In this document: one piece after another, positions 1-6,316 of the stretch | Position numbering within the stretch: the stretch's first letter is position 1 | How the letters are laid out: the number at the start of each line of letters is the position of its first letter | Source of the DNA: an uncultured Desulfovibrionaceae bacterium | GTDB taxonomy: Bacteria > Desulfobacterota > Desulfovibrionia > Desulfovibrionales > Desulfovibrionaceae | Length of the DNA stretch: 7,234 nucleotides | Direction of reading: 5' to 3' | Assembly (NCBI GenBank): GCA_949427775.1 | Contig: CASQEL010000099.1 | Coordinates: 1 to 7,234 of the forward strand | Made by a program: the position numbers and the translations under genes | The notes under the pieces: model-generated | What the model saw: only the letters and a program-made list of their open reading frames with translations | Told to the model about the DNA's origin: nothing | Databases searched by the model: none

Positions 1-23
1 TCGAACTTTCTGAGCTTGTTCAT
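1..23 (-). CDS. possible 5' end of a minus-strand gene (partial)
   Basis: Reading the minus strand past pgpA, an AAGGAC motif is followed at once by ATG at 23 and an open frame MNKLRKF that runs off the window. The purine-rich motif is closer to the ATG than usual, and seven codons are too few to identify anything. It may be the start of the next gene downstream of pgpA, or chance. Confidence 0.22.
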
Positions 24-104
24 GTCCTTAAAAATAGACGAGTGGTCACGGGCACACAGGGAGGGAACCCTTGATCCACAATTAAAATAATTTATTTCAT
101 CATG
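24..104. other. intergenic spacer downstream of pgpA
   Basis: This 81-bp stretch follows the pgpA TAA. Next to the stop it is AT-rich (AAATAAATTATTTTAATT on the minus strand), then of mixed composition. I see no convincing stem plus T-tract, so no terminator for the uvrC-pgpA unit can be placed here, and no RNA gene is evident. Confidence 0.4.
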
Positions 105-584
105 TTATACTATGCCCACCCAGTGCAGCGCGGCCACGCAGATCAGCGCCATCAGCCCGGCCAACACATCGTCCAGCATCACGCCGTACCCGCCCCGCAT
201 CCAGTTTTCCGAAGCGCCTACCGGCCAGGGCTTCCAGATATCGAAGAGCCGGAACAGCAGAAACGCCGCCGCCACCAGTCCTATGGACGGCGCGGCGAAC
301 GGCAGCAGGGCGATCCACATGCCCAGCAATTCGTCGACGACCACCTGGGAAGGATCCTTGCATTCCAGCAGTTCTTCCGCCCGCGTGGCGGCCAGGGAAC
401 CGACAAAAAAGATGCCGCCCAGCACGATCATGCGCCCCGCGAACGGCAGCGGCAAAAACCAGATCGGGGCCAGCAGGGCCGCCACGGCGGCCCCCCAGGT
501 GCCGGGCGCGCGCGGCGCAAGACCGGCCACGCCCACGCGACAGAATCCCAGGGCCAGAGTGTCAATCAAACGGGGTGCGGACAT
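105..584 (-). CDS. pgpA: phosphatidylglycerophosphatase A
   Basis: PgpA removes the phosphate from phosphatidylglycerophosphate to give phosphatidylglycerol, a step in anionic phospholipid synthesis at the inner membrane. The 159-residue product has the family's size and conserved blocks: APGTWG (26-31), KDPSQVVVDE (76-85, with the acidic pair D84/E85), FRLFDIWKPWP (111-121) and GGYGVMLDDVLAG (131-143, acidic D138/D139). Hydrophobic stretches around 32-66, 86-110 and 140-159 fit a small multi-pass membrane enzyme. The ATG at 584 is supported by a GTGAGG Shine-Dalgarno-like motif five bases upstream. It lies 45 bp downstream of uvrC on the same strand, with no terminator visible between them, so co-transcription is likely although the two functions are unrelated. 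No sign of damage. Family assignment is firm; the symbol follows from the family. Confidence 0.93.
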   Translation of the reverse strand: MSAPRLIDTLALGFCRVGVAGLAPRAPGTWGAAVAALLAPIWFLPLPFAGRMIVLGGIFFVGSLAATRAEELLECKDPSQVVVDELLGMWIALLPFAAPSIGLVAAAFLLFRLFDIWKPWPVGASENWMRGGYGVMLDDVLAGLMALICVAALHWVGIV

Positions 585-629
585 AAGAACCTCACAATGT
601 GCAGAGTATGCTTTTCGGATACAGGAAGC

Positions 630-2516
630 TCACTTTCCTTTCAAGCCCTGGAGCTTTTCCCACAGCGTCCGCCCCTTGCGCTTGCCGATGCCCGGCAGCG
701 CCACCAGCTCTTCCAGACCTGCCGCCGTCATGGCCGCGATGCTGCCGAAATGATCCCATAACAGACGCGCCGTCTGCGGACCGATGCCCGGCAGACGCAT
801 CAGTTCCCCGGACAGCGCCGCCCCGGCCCGCGCGCGGCGGTGCCGCCCGATGGCGTAGCGGTGAGTAGTGTCGCGCACATGCTGCAAAAACAGCAGTTCG
901 GGCGAACCGTCGCGCAGCGGCAGAGGATTGGCCCGGCCGGGCAAAAAAATACGATCCGCGATGTTTCCCGCCCGGCGGTCGGCATGGCCACGGGCGTCGC
1001 GGGCCTTGGCGATGGCCGCCAGAGCGAACAACTCCGCCTTGCCGGACCGGGCCAATGCCCGCCCCACGGCGGACAACTGCCCGCGGCCGCCGTCGATCAG
1101 CAGGAGATCCGGCCAGGGCGGTCCCGATTCCAACCGCCGCTCCACCCAGGCCGCCAGCACGGCATAGTCGTCGCTCGTGCCGTCGGGCATGGCGTAGGTG
1201 CGGTAGGCGGAGGTCAGAGGTCTGCCGTCCTCGAAGACCACCATGCCCACCCGCGTCTGTTGCCCGGAAGTGTGCGACACATCCACGCATTCGATACGCG
1301 CGGGCGGCGCGGCCAGGTGCAGCGACGCGGCCAGCCGCTCCGCCAGGGGCGTTTCACGGCGGCGGCGCGTCTCCTCGCCCGCATTGGCGGCGGCCACATC
1401 CACAAGCCGGTTTTCCTCCGGAGAACGCGGGGCCGCCACACGCACCGGACCGCCGCGCAGCTCCGAAAGAGTCTGCTCCATCACGGCCAGACTGTCTTCG
1501 GCTTCCGCCTCCGCATCAGGTTCGACGGCTCCATCCTCTCCGGAAGCGTCCGCCGGAATGTCGCCGTCCTCGGGCAGCCAGGGCAGCACGATCCGCGGCG
1601 GCGGCGTGACCGGACCATAAAACTGCACCAGAAATGTTCTGAGCAACTCCGGGGCGTCCTCAAACTCCAGACCCGGCCAAAAAAAGGCCCGGCCGTCAAT
1701 CAGTGCGCCGCCCCGCACAAACACCACAGCCAGCGCAAGGCCGGTTTCGGCGGCGTGCAGTCCGATCGCGTCCAGATCGCCGCCGCCGGGCAACACGGCC
1801 CCCTGCCGCTCCACCGTGCGCTCCACGGCGCGGATCTGATCCCGCAACACGGCGGCCCGTTCAAAATCCAGGGCTTCGGCGGCGGAGGTCATTTCCCGCC
1901 GCAGCTCCTTCACCAACTCGCCGCTGCGACCGGACAGCAGATCCGCCACCCGCTGCACGCCCGCATGGTACGCTTCGGGCGTGATGCTCTCCATGCACGG
2001 GGCCGGACACTGTCCTATATGATGATAAAGGCAGGGCCGCACCCGGTTGCGCATGGCCCGGTCCGTACAACGGCGCAACGGAAAAACGCGGTGGATCAGC
2101 TTCCAGGTTTCGCGGGCGGCCGTGCTCGAAGTGAACGGCCCGAAGTATCTGGCCCCATCCCGCCGGGCGGCGCGTACAATCTCCAGTCGCGGAAAAGGAT
2201 GACGGCAGGACAGCCGGAACAGCGCGTACTGTTTGTCGTCGCGCAGCACAATATTATAATGGGGACGGTGTTTTTTGATCAGGCTGGCTTCAAGCAGCAG
2301 GGCTTCCTTTTCCGTCGTGGTCGACAGGGTTTCCAGGCTGACGGCATGGCGCAGCATGGCGAGGGTTTTGGCGGGCAGGCCTTCCTCGCGGAAGTAGGAC
2401 ATGACGCGGCGACGCAGCACGCGGGCTTTGCCGACATACAGAATACGGCCCTCGGCGTCCTTGTACAGGTACACGCCGGGCGTCAGGGGGATGGTTTCAG
2501 GAGCGGGACGTTGCAT
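630..2516 (-). CDS. uvrC: UvrABC excinuclease subunit C
   Basis: UvrC makes both incisions around a bulky DNA lesion after UvrA/UvrB have located it (nucleotide excision repair, cytoplasm). In the 628-residue product the order is: GIY-YIG nuclease (about 10-95, GVY 14-16, YVG 27-29, Glu76 in the EALLLEASLIKKHRP block); four cysteines C150, C162, C170, C174 in the spacing expected for the Fe-S ligands described in UvrC; UVR motif that contacts UvrB (about 199-233); RNase H-like nuclease with D412 (CVDVSH), D475 (LLLIDGG) and H552 (RDTTHRYAI); and two helix-hairpin-helix motifs near the C-terminus (LPGIG at 575-579 and 607-611). An Asp/Glu-rich insert at about 316-342 separates conserved blocks and makes the protein slightly long. 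The ATG at 2516 starts just ahead of the conserved PGVY block; no clear Shine-Dalgarno is visible, and the frame closes upstream without another good start. Likely first gene of a unit with pgpA. Confidence 0.97.
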   Translation of the reverse strand: MQRPAPETIPLTPGVYLYKDAEGRILYVGKARVLRRRVMSYFREEGLPAKTLAMLRHAVSLETLSTTTEKEALLLEASLIKKHRPHYNIVLRDDKQYALFRLSCRHPFPRLEIVRAARRDGARYFGPFTSSTAARETWKLIHRVFPLRRCTDRAMRNRVRPCLYHHIGQCPAPCMESITPEAYHAGVQRVADLLSGRSGELVKELRREMTSAAEALDFERAAVLRDQIRAVERTVERQGAVLPGGGDLDAIGLHAAETGLALAVVFVRGGALIDGRAFFWPGLEFEDAPELLRTFLVQFYGPVTPPPRIVLPWLPEDGDIPADASGEDGAVEPDAEAEAEDSLAVMEQTLSELRGGPVRVAAPRSPEENRLVDVAAANAGEETRRRRETPLAERLAASLHLAAPPARIECVDVSHTSGQQTRVGMVVFEDGRPLTSAYRTYAMPDGTSDDYAVLAAWVERRLESGPPWPDLLLIDGGRGQLSAVGRALARSGKAELFALAAIAKARDARGHADRRAGNIADRIFLPGRANPLPLRDGSPELLFLQHVRDTTHRYAIGRHRRARAGAALSGELMRLPGIGPQTARLLWDHFGSIAAMTAAGLEELVALPGIGKRKGRTLWEKLQGLKGK

Positions 2517-2575
2517 GGAAATATGATGGTGTTGCAGTGGTGCAAAAGGAGAAAAACGCCTCTTTGTCTTCTGTT

Positions 2576-2604
2576 ACAGTAAGACCGGCGCGCGGGATTG
2601 CCAA
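2576..2604 (-). promoter_or_regulatory. candidate sigma70 promoter for uvrC-pgpA
   Basis: On the minus strand TTGGCA (2604-2599, five of six to the -35 consensus) is followed after 17 bp by TACTGT (2581-2576, a weak -10). This would give a leader of about 50 nt before the uvrC ATG. The spacing and -35 are good and the -10 is poor, so this is a candidate only. Confidence 0.33.
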
Positions 2605-2816
2605 GGGGAAAACGCAGATTCGCGGGCCGCGCTTTCCGCAAAACGCCGGGGAAAATGTCCGATAGACAAACAAATAATCAACATGGCAATTTTATTATAT
2701 TTTTTTATAAAAAACATAGGCTTCCGCATATATATTTCACGCAATCCCTATGTTGCATTGACACAAAACAGTGAAAATGGCAGTCTTATGACCACTAATA
2801 TGTGTTTTTTTCAATC

Positions 2817-2838
2817 TGCCCCACACTATGCCCCACAC
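2817..2838. repeat. tandem TGCCCCACAC repeat, candidate integrase arm/att element
   Basis: TGCCCCACAC occurs at 2817-2826 and again at 2829-2838, separated by TA (12-bp period). It is a GC-rich island in an AT-rich stretch, about 145 bp upstream of the integrase start. Short direct repeats with a GGGGCA core (the other strand here) are, from general recollection, common near attachment sites of island and phage tyrosine integrases. A nine-base copy, TGCCCCACA, also appears at 6041-6049. The role in recombination is inference. Confidence 0.5.
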
Positions 2839-2890
2839 AAACACGATTTATAAATAATTATTTTTACGATTAAAGAGGCATTTTTTCATG

Positions 2891-2935
2891 ATTATGCATG
2901 CATAATATGCATGCAAAAAAATTACTGCATAATAT
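2891..2935. promoter_or_regulatory. palindrome and iterated repeats, possible operator of the integrase gene
   Basis: ATTATGCATGCATAAT (2891-2906) is a perfect 16-bp palindrome. Its core word ATGCATGCA recurs at 2907-2915, 13 bp after the first copy at 2894. TGCATAATAT occurs at 2899-2908 and again at 2926-2935. The cluster ends 12 bp before the -35-like element of the integrase promoter, the usual place for a repressor or activator site. Which protein would bind is unknown; no regulator gene is in the window. Confidence 0.45.
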
Positions 2936-2947
2936 TTACCATAGATA

Positions 2948-2979
2948 TTGACACATAAATCAAAATCAAATTATATAAT
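2948..2979 (+). promoter_or_regulatory. candidate sigma70 promoter of the integrase
   Basis: A perfect TTGACA at 2948-2953 is followed either by TATATA at 2972-2977 (18-bp spacer) or by a perfect TATAAT at 2974-2979 (20-bp spacer). The predicted transcription start falls at about 2984-2986, on the ATG of the integrase, which implies a leaderless or nearly leaderless message. The surrounding AT-richness raises the chance of accidental matches. Confidence 0.5.
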
Positions 2980-2983
2980 AAAA

Positions 2984-4129
2984 ATGTCTAGTCGTATACG
3001 CCATTGTTGCAGAGGATATGCCGGTGTTTTCTACGTCGAAGTGCCGCGCCCATTCGGTTCAGGCGTAGAGAAAGTATATTACATACGATACCGACGTTGC
3101 GGAAAACAAATTGAGGAAAAGGTCGGGCGCCAGTATCGGGATCGCATGACTCCCATCCGGGCCGCCGGCATCCGCTCGGCCCGGATCGAGGGACGCGAGC
3201 CGAGCAACGCCGAACGACGCGCCGCGGAAAAAATGGCCCGGGAAGCGGAACGGAACAGGCCGACCATCGCCCGCCTGTGGGAAGTGTATCAGCAGGCCCA
3301 TAGCGGACGCCCCGGAAATCAGGCGGATATCTCCAATTACAAAAAGCTGGTTCCCCGGTTTGCCGGGCGAACGCCCGCGGAAATCACCACCGCCGACGTG
3401 GATTCCCTGCGCGATTCTCTGCTGGATGCGGGCAAGTCTCCGCAAACAGTCAAACATGTCATGGGGTTATTGCGGCGCATCATCCGCTACGCCGGGCGCC
3501 GGGGGATATGTCCCCAGCCGGAACCGGCCCGATTGCAGTTCGACATGCCCAAGGTGGACAACAGCAAAACGGAATGTCTTACCCCCGAACAGGCTCGGGC
3601 ATTGCTGGCCGCGCTGGACGAGGAGCCGGATCAGGATCTGGCGTCTCTGGTGCGTCTGGCCCTGGCCACCGGCATGCGCCGGGGCGCTCTGCTGGGATTG
3701 CAGTGGGATGATATTGATTTTATTCGCGGGTTTATCACTCTGCGCGGGGAAGTCGCCAAAAAGCGCAAGACGGAAACCATTCCGCTGACCGAACAGGCCC
3801 GCGCTATTTTGCAAGGGGTGCGCCGCACAAAAAGTCCCTACGTGTTTCCCGGCAGGGACGGCGGACCGCGCAAGGGATTGCGGCGTCTGCTGGCCAGAGT
3901 CAAAAAAAAGGCGGCGCTGCCCGACGATTTCCGACCGTTGCACGGATTGCGCCATACCTTCGCCAGTTGGCTGGCGTCTTCCGGGCAGGTGGATCTCTAT
4001 ACCCTGCAACGGCTCCTGACCCACGAAAGTCCTGTTATGACACAGCGTTATGCGCATCTTGCCGACGACAGCCTGCGCCGGGCCGCCGCTGTGGCCGACG
4101 GTTTGTACCAGGACGTGCTGAAAAAATGA
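2984..4129 (+). CDS. tyrosine-type site-specific recombinase (phage/island integrase)
   Basis: This enzyme family joins a mobile element to the chromosome by cutting and rejoining DNA at paired att sites through a 3'-phosphotyrosine. The 381-residue product has an N-terminal basic region (1-90) resembling the arm-binding part of phage integrases, a helical core-binding domain (about 92-172), and a catalytic domain with R232 (ATGMRRG), K259 (hairpin before TIPL), H320 and R323 (HGLRH), H347 (LLTHES) and nucleophile Y356 (MTQRYAHL). All catalytic positions are present, so it should be active. I chose ATG 2984: the TTG at 2948, 12 codons upstream, is also the -35 TTGACA. No Shine-Dalgarno precedes either start. 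The first 15 or so codons use AT-rich triplets unlike the rest. No excisionase, relaxase or cargo lies nearby, and both flanks are core genes. It is convergent with the minus-strand porin. Confidence 0.93.
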   Translation: MSSRIRHCCRGYAGVFYVEVPRPFGSGVEKVYYIRYRRCGKQIEEKVGRQYRDRMTPIRAAGIRSARIEGREPSNAERRAAEKMAREAERNRPTIARLWEVYQQAHSGRPGNQADISNYKKLVPRFAGRTPAEITTADVDSLRDSLLDAGKSPQTVKHVMGLLRRIIRYAGRRGICPQPEPARLQFDMPKVDNSKTECLTPEQARALLAALDEEPDQDLASLVRLALATGMRRGALLGLQWDDIDFIRGFITLRGEVAKKRKTETIPLTEQARAILQGVRRTKSPYVFPGRDGGPRKGLRRLLARVKKKAALPDDFRPLHGLRHTFASWLASSGQVDLYTLQRLLTHESPVMTQRYAHLADDSLRRAAAVADGLYQDVLKK

Positions 4130-4145
4130 CCCGGCGTCCGCCGGG
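4130..4145. other. GC-rich hairpin directly after the integrase stop
   Basis: CCCGGCG (4130-4136) and CGCCGGG (4139-4145) form a strong stem that begins right after the TGA. There is no T-tract behind it on the plus strand, so it is not a standard intrinsic terminator; it may protect the 3' end of the message or slow RNA polymerase. Confidence 0.35.
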
Positions 4146-4164
4146 CGCTCAAAGATGCCGCGAC

Positions 4165-4190
4165 AAAAAAGGGGGCCCCGCAAGGCCCCC
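4165..4190 (-). terminator. strong intrinsic terminator on the minus strand
   Basis: GGGGGCC (4171-4177) and GGCCCCC (4184-4190) form a 7-bp, all-GC stem around a 6-nt loop. On the minus strand this is followed by six T (4170-4165), a textbook rho-independent terminator. It would stop transcripts from the porin direction. On the plus strand only ATCGTGTTCCGTTTT follows, so termination of the integrase message here would be weaker. It lies about 230 nt beyond the porin stop. Confidence 0.75.
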
Positions 4191-4372
4191 ATCGTGTTCC
4201 GTTTTGTGCTCTGCCGGAGCTGCTTCGTGCTGAACTTGCTCCAGGGTCAGCCCTCATTGCCCCGCCCGCCGCAACGCCGTCTTTTCCGTCCCGCGGTCTT
4301 GCAACGTCGACAGTGGCCTTGCGGTATGTGCATACAATGTTGCCCAATGTCGGCCTTGCGCCTTGCCGGTCG

Positions 4373-4403
4373 AAAAAATGCGGCGTTTCGCGGACGGCAT
4401 TTT
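4373..4403 (-). terminator. candidate first terminator of the minus-strand porin
   Basis: On the minus strand AAAATGC and GCATTTT (4403-4397 and 4381-4375) pair around a 15-nt loop that can itself fold as GCG/CGC, and the stem runs into six T (4378-4373). It begins 14 nt after the porin TAG, the usual distance. The outer stem is AT-rich, so efficiency may be modest; the stronger hairpin at 4165-4190 could act as backup. Confidence 0.45.
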
Positions 4404-4417
4404 ACTGAGCCCTGACC

Positions 4418-5959
4418 CTAGAAATCGTACACGAAGCTGGCGTTGATGTTCCAGGCGTCGGTGATGGAGTTGGAGCCGAGCCAACTGGTCTGGTTGGTGC
4501 CCGCGATCCAGCCGCCGCCCCAGACGGACTTGGACTGATCCAGCCACAGGGCGATGTAGGCCGCGTCCACCGAGAACGTCAGGTTGTCGTGGATCTTGTA
4601 ATCGCTGGTCAGGCCGAATTCCAGGGCGCTGTCCATGGTGGTCAGATACAGGCCGTCGTTCTGATTGAAATCACCCACGGGCCGATGATTCCGGTACTGC
4701 CACCAGTTGACGCCCGTTCCGCCCACGTCCTTCTTGCCGGTGATGTACTTGGCCATGGCCGGGCTGTTGGTGCCGCCGAAGTAGTTGACGCGCAAGGTAT
4801 GCTTCAGACCTTCCACAAAGCTCACGTCCTTCACGCGGCCGCCGACGCCCCAGGTGCCGACAAGCGTGGAACCCAGCACGCCTTCGCGGGCGATGTAGGG
4901 GTTGCCGTTGCCCGCGAAGTTGGAGAACTGATTGTTGCCGTTGGCGCTCAGGGTCGCCATGCGCTCGGAACCGTCCTTGGGATTGTTGTTGTCGCCGGTG
5001 CTGTACCAGAAGTACAGGCCGGGAGTACCCCAGTCCAGCTTGTATTCGCCCAGCAGAGAACCGTAGAATCCGCCGCGGTTCAGAGCTTCCTGATCATTGT
5101 AGATGCCGCCGTAGTTCAGATCCCAGGCCAGGCGGAAGGGGTCCCACATGGTCACTTCGCCGGTGATGCCCGCCCAGAAGCCGGTGGCGTAGTTGTCGTT
5201 GTAGTCCTTCTTGTACTGCTTGTTGGCCCACACGGCGGGCGTGGTGCCGTTGCTGAAGCGGCCGTAGGCGTTGCCGTAGTAATTGTCGTCGGCGGGCGAC
5301 CGGAAGGCGTTGGGGCCGACGAAACCGAGCATGGCCCAGGGGGTTACCTTCACGCCGTCAAAGGACATGGGCAGCAACAGCGCGAACAGATCCACGTTGT
5401 CCATGTAATCCGTCGGATAGGTTCCGGATCGCTTGTACCCGCGCGCATCGTACTCGGGCGAGCTTCCGAGGAAGTTGTCGTTGTACGGACGGGCCCAGAA
5501 GGCGGTCAGGGTCACGTTGTCGTTGAACTTGTTGGACAGCACGACAGCGGCCACGTCGTCATCCAGGATCTGGGAAGCCTGGGTGGTGTAGGCGGGCAGC
5601 GCGATGCCCTGCAGGCCCATGCGGACCTTCAGATCGGTGTCGGGGGCTATCCAGTCGATGTAGGCGCGCTTCAGCTCGACGATTCTGCCGTCGGCGCCCA
5701 GAGCGCCGCCGTCGGAAGCCTTGCCCCAAACGGTGTCGCCGATTTCAAAATACACGGTGCCGGACAGGGATTCGGAGGCCACGGCGTCCAACTGCAGACG
5801 GACGCGCTGCTTGGCTTCAAAATCATCCCCCTTGTTGTTATACCCGGAGGTCTTGTCGCGCTGGCGGTTCTTTTCAACAAAATTGCCGCCCTCGCCGTAG
5901 TCAAAGCTCATGATCCACTGCCCCTTGGCCTTGAAAGCCGGGGCCGCGTATGCGTTCAT
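4418..5959 (-). CDS. outer membrane homotrimeric porin, Desulfovibrio type, lacking an intact signal peptide
   Basis: Porins of this type form trimeric beta-barrel channels for small solutes in the outer membrane. The 513-residue product has alternating polar/aromatic strands throughout and ends SFVYDF with a terminal Phe, the usual C-terminal signal for the Bam assembly machinery. From FKAKGQW (9-15) onward it is closely similar to the porin starting at 6325. What is missing is the export signal: translation from ATG 5959 gives only MNAYAAPA before the mature part. Fifteen codons further upstream, in frame, ATG 6004 begins MKRIYNILI, then TAA at 5977-5975, then IKYFF leading into the ATG at 5959. 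No Shine-Dalgarno precedes ATG 5959 and only GGCGGGAA precedes ATG 6004. So the barrel is intact but export is doubtful: a recently decayed or silent copy, a sequence error at the TAA, or an unusual start. The barrel assignment is firm; functionality is not. Confidence 0.88.
   Translation of the reverse strand: MNAYAAPAFKAKGQWIMSFDYGEGGNFVEKNRQRDKTSGYNNKGDDFEAKQRVRLQLDAVASESLSGTVYFEIGDTVWGKASDGGALGADGRIVELKRAYIDWIAPDTDLKVRMGLQGIALPAYTTQASQILDDDVAAVVLSNKFNDNVTLTAFWARPYNDNFLGSSPEYDARGYKRSGTYPTDYMDNVDLFALLLPMSFDGVKVTPWAMLGFVGPNAFRSPADDNYYGNAYGRFSNGTTPAVWANKQYKKDYNDNYATGFWAGITGEVTMWDPFRLAWDLNYGGIYNDQEALNRGGFYGSLLGEYKLDWGTPGLYFWYSTGDNNNPKDGSERMATLSANGNNQFSNFAGNGNPYIAREGVLGSTLVGTWGVGGRVKDVSFVEGLKHTLRVNYFGGTNSPAMAKYITGKKDVGGTGVNWWQYRNHRPVGDFNQNDGLYLTTMDSALEFGLTSDYKIHDNLTFSVDAAYIALWLDQSKSVWGGGWIAGTNQTSWLGSNSITDAWNINASFVYDF
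5735..5809 (-). repeat. near-identical porin segment, arm of inverted repeat (copy 1)
   Basis: This 75-bp piece of the minus-strand porin matches 6541-6615 in opposite orientation with two mismatches (at 5783 and 5801). It includes a perfect 48-bp run at 5735-5782. It codes for QRVRLQLDAVASESLSGT and the residues after it. Together with its partner it brackets the start regions of both porins. Confidence 0.9.
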
Positions 5960-6216
5960 GAAAAAATATTTTATTTATATCAGGATATTGTATATTCTTT
6001 TCATGGTTCCCGCCGAATCGCCGGAAACTGCCCCCAAACATGCCCCACAGGTATATTGGCCGCGCGAAAGGGCGCTCCGTGCGCAAGACAGTTTCGGCTC
6101 TTTCCGAAGGAAAAACCGCGGCGCTCGCAAAAAATTTTTATTTATTTGAAATTACTGTATTTTTATTCAAAAACAAGAAAAAAGTCCGTCGGGTAAAAAA
6201 AATTGCACCAAAGCCC

Positions 6217-6245
6217 TTGCATGTGTCCCGGGGATCGGGTATAAA
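6217..6245 (+). promoter_or_regulatory. candidate sigma70 promoter of the right-hand porin
   Basis: TTGCAT (6217-6222) and TATAAA (6240-6245) are separated by exactly 17 bp. Transcription would start near 6252, leaving a leader of about 70 nt. Two good boxes at ideal spacing, ahead of a gene with a strong ribosome binding site, make this the best promoter in the window. Confidence 0.65.
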
Positions 6246-6308
6246 TTTTTTGCGGGTTGAAATCCGTAACCGTTTCGTCAAAAACTGCACAGATAAACGT
6301 GCAAAAGA

Positions 6309-6316
6309 AAGGAAGG
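6309..6316 (+). promoter_or_regulatory. ribosome binding site of the right-hand porin
   Basis: AAGGAAGG ends eight bases before the ATG at 6325, a strong Shine-Dalgarno at standard spacing. It fixes the start. The left-hand porin has nothing comparable. Confidence 0.8.

Larger units (their letters stand above)
2517..2983. other. 467-bp gene-free region, AT-rich from about 2660
   Basis: No open frame here has coding character. Up to about 2660 the base composition resembles the GC-rich neighbours. From there to the integrase start it becomes strongly AT-rich and full of small symmetries: a perfect 14-bp palindrome TTTTTTATAAAAAA at 2701-2714; an 8-bp inverted repeat AACATAGG (2713-2720) / CCTATGTT (2747-2754); a perfect 12-bp palindrome AAATAATTATTT at 2852-2863; and a direct repeat ATTGACACA at 2757-2765 and 2947-2955. 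Such a block beside an integrase is a natural place for attachment, integrase-arm or repressor sites. No tRNA is seen that could serve as an attachment target. Confidence 0.6.

Noticed and set aside
102..761. Overlapping plus-strand open frames across pgpA and the end of uvrC
   Set aside because: Two frames of over 200 codons overlap each other and the conserved minus-strand genes. No ribosome binding site or domain supports either.
840..2582. 580-residue open frame antisense to uvrC
   Set aside because: It lies wholly over the well-conserved uvrC reading frame, has low-complexity Arg/Gly/Pro/Gln composition and no recognisable domain. Such frames are common opposite GC-rich genes.
2817..2935. 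CRISPR-like or iteron-origin array
   Set aside because: Only two or three short copies of each word occur, without regular spacers. No cas or replication-initiator gene is in the window.
2948..2983. TTG at 2948 as the integrase start
   Set aside because: The added 12 residues are AT-driven codons, the TTG is part of the -35-like TTGACA, and no ribosome binding site precedes it. ATG 2984 begins just ahead of the family-like N-terminal sequence.
2517..2983. tRNA or tmRNA attachment target beside the integrase
   Set aside because: No cloverleaf-like arrangement, T-loop motif or CCA-ending stem could be found on either strand here or in 4130-4417.
4243..4419. 8-bp inverted repeat AGGGTCAG / CTGACCCT flanking the porin 3' region
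   Set aside because: The arms are short, about 160 bp apart, and not linked to a hairpin, element end or integrase-type core. Chance is a sufficient explanation.
4589..6196. 535-residue open frame antisense to the left porin
   Set aside because: Its Val/Gly/Ala/His-rich sequence is the complement of porin codons. The opposite strand encodes a clear beta-barrel with a paralogue next door. A similar shadow frame lies opposite the right porin (6163-6780).
6203..6222. Sigma54-type promoter before the right porin
   Set aside because: TTGCACC followed by TTGCAT looks similar, but the -24 GG is missing and the spacing to the -12 GC is too long.
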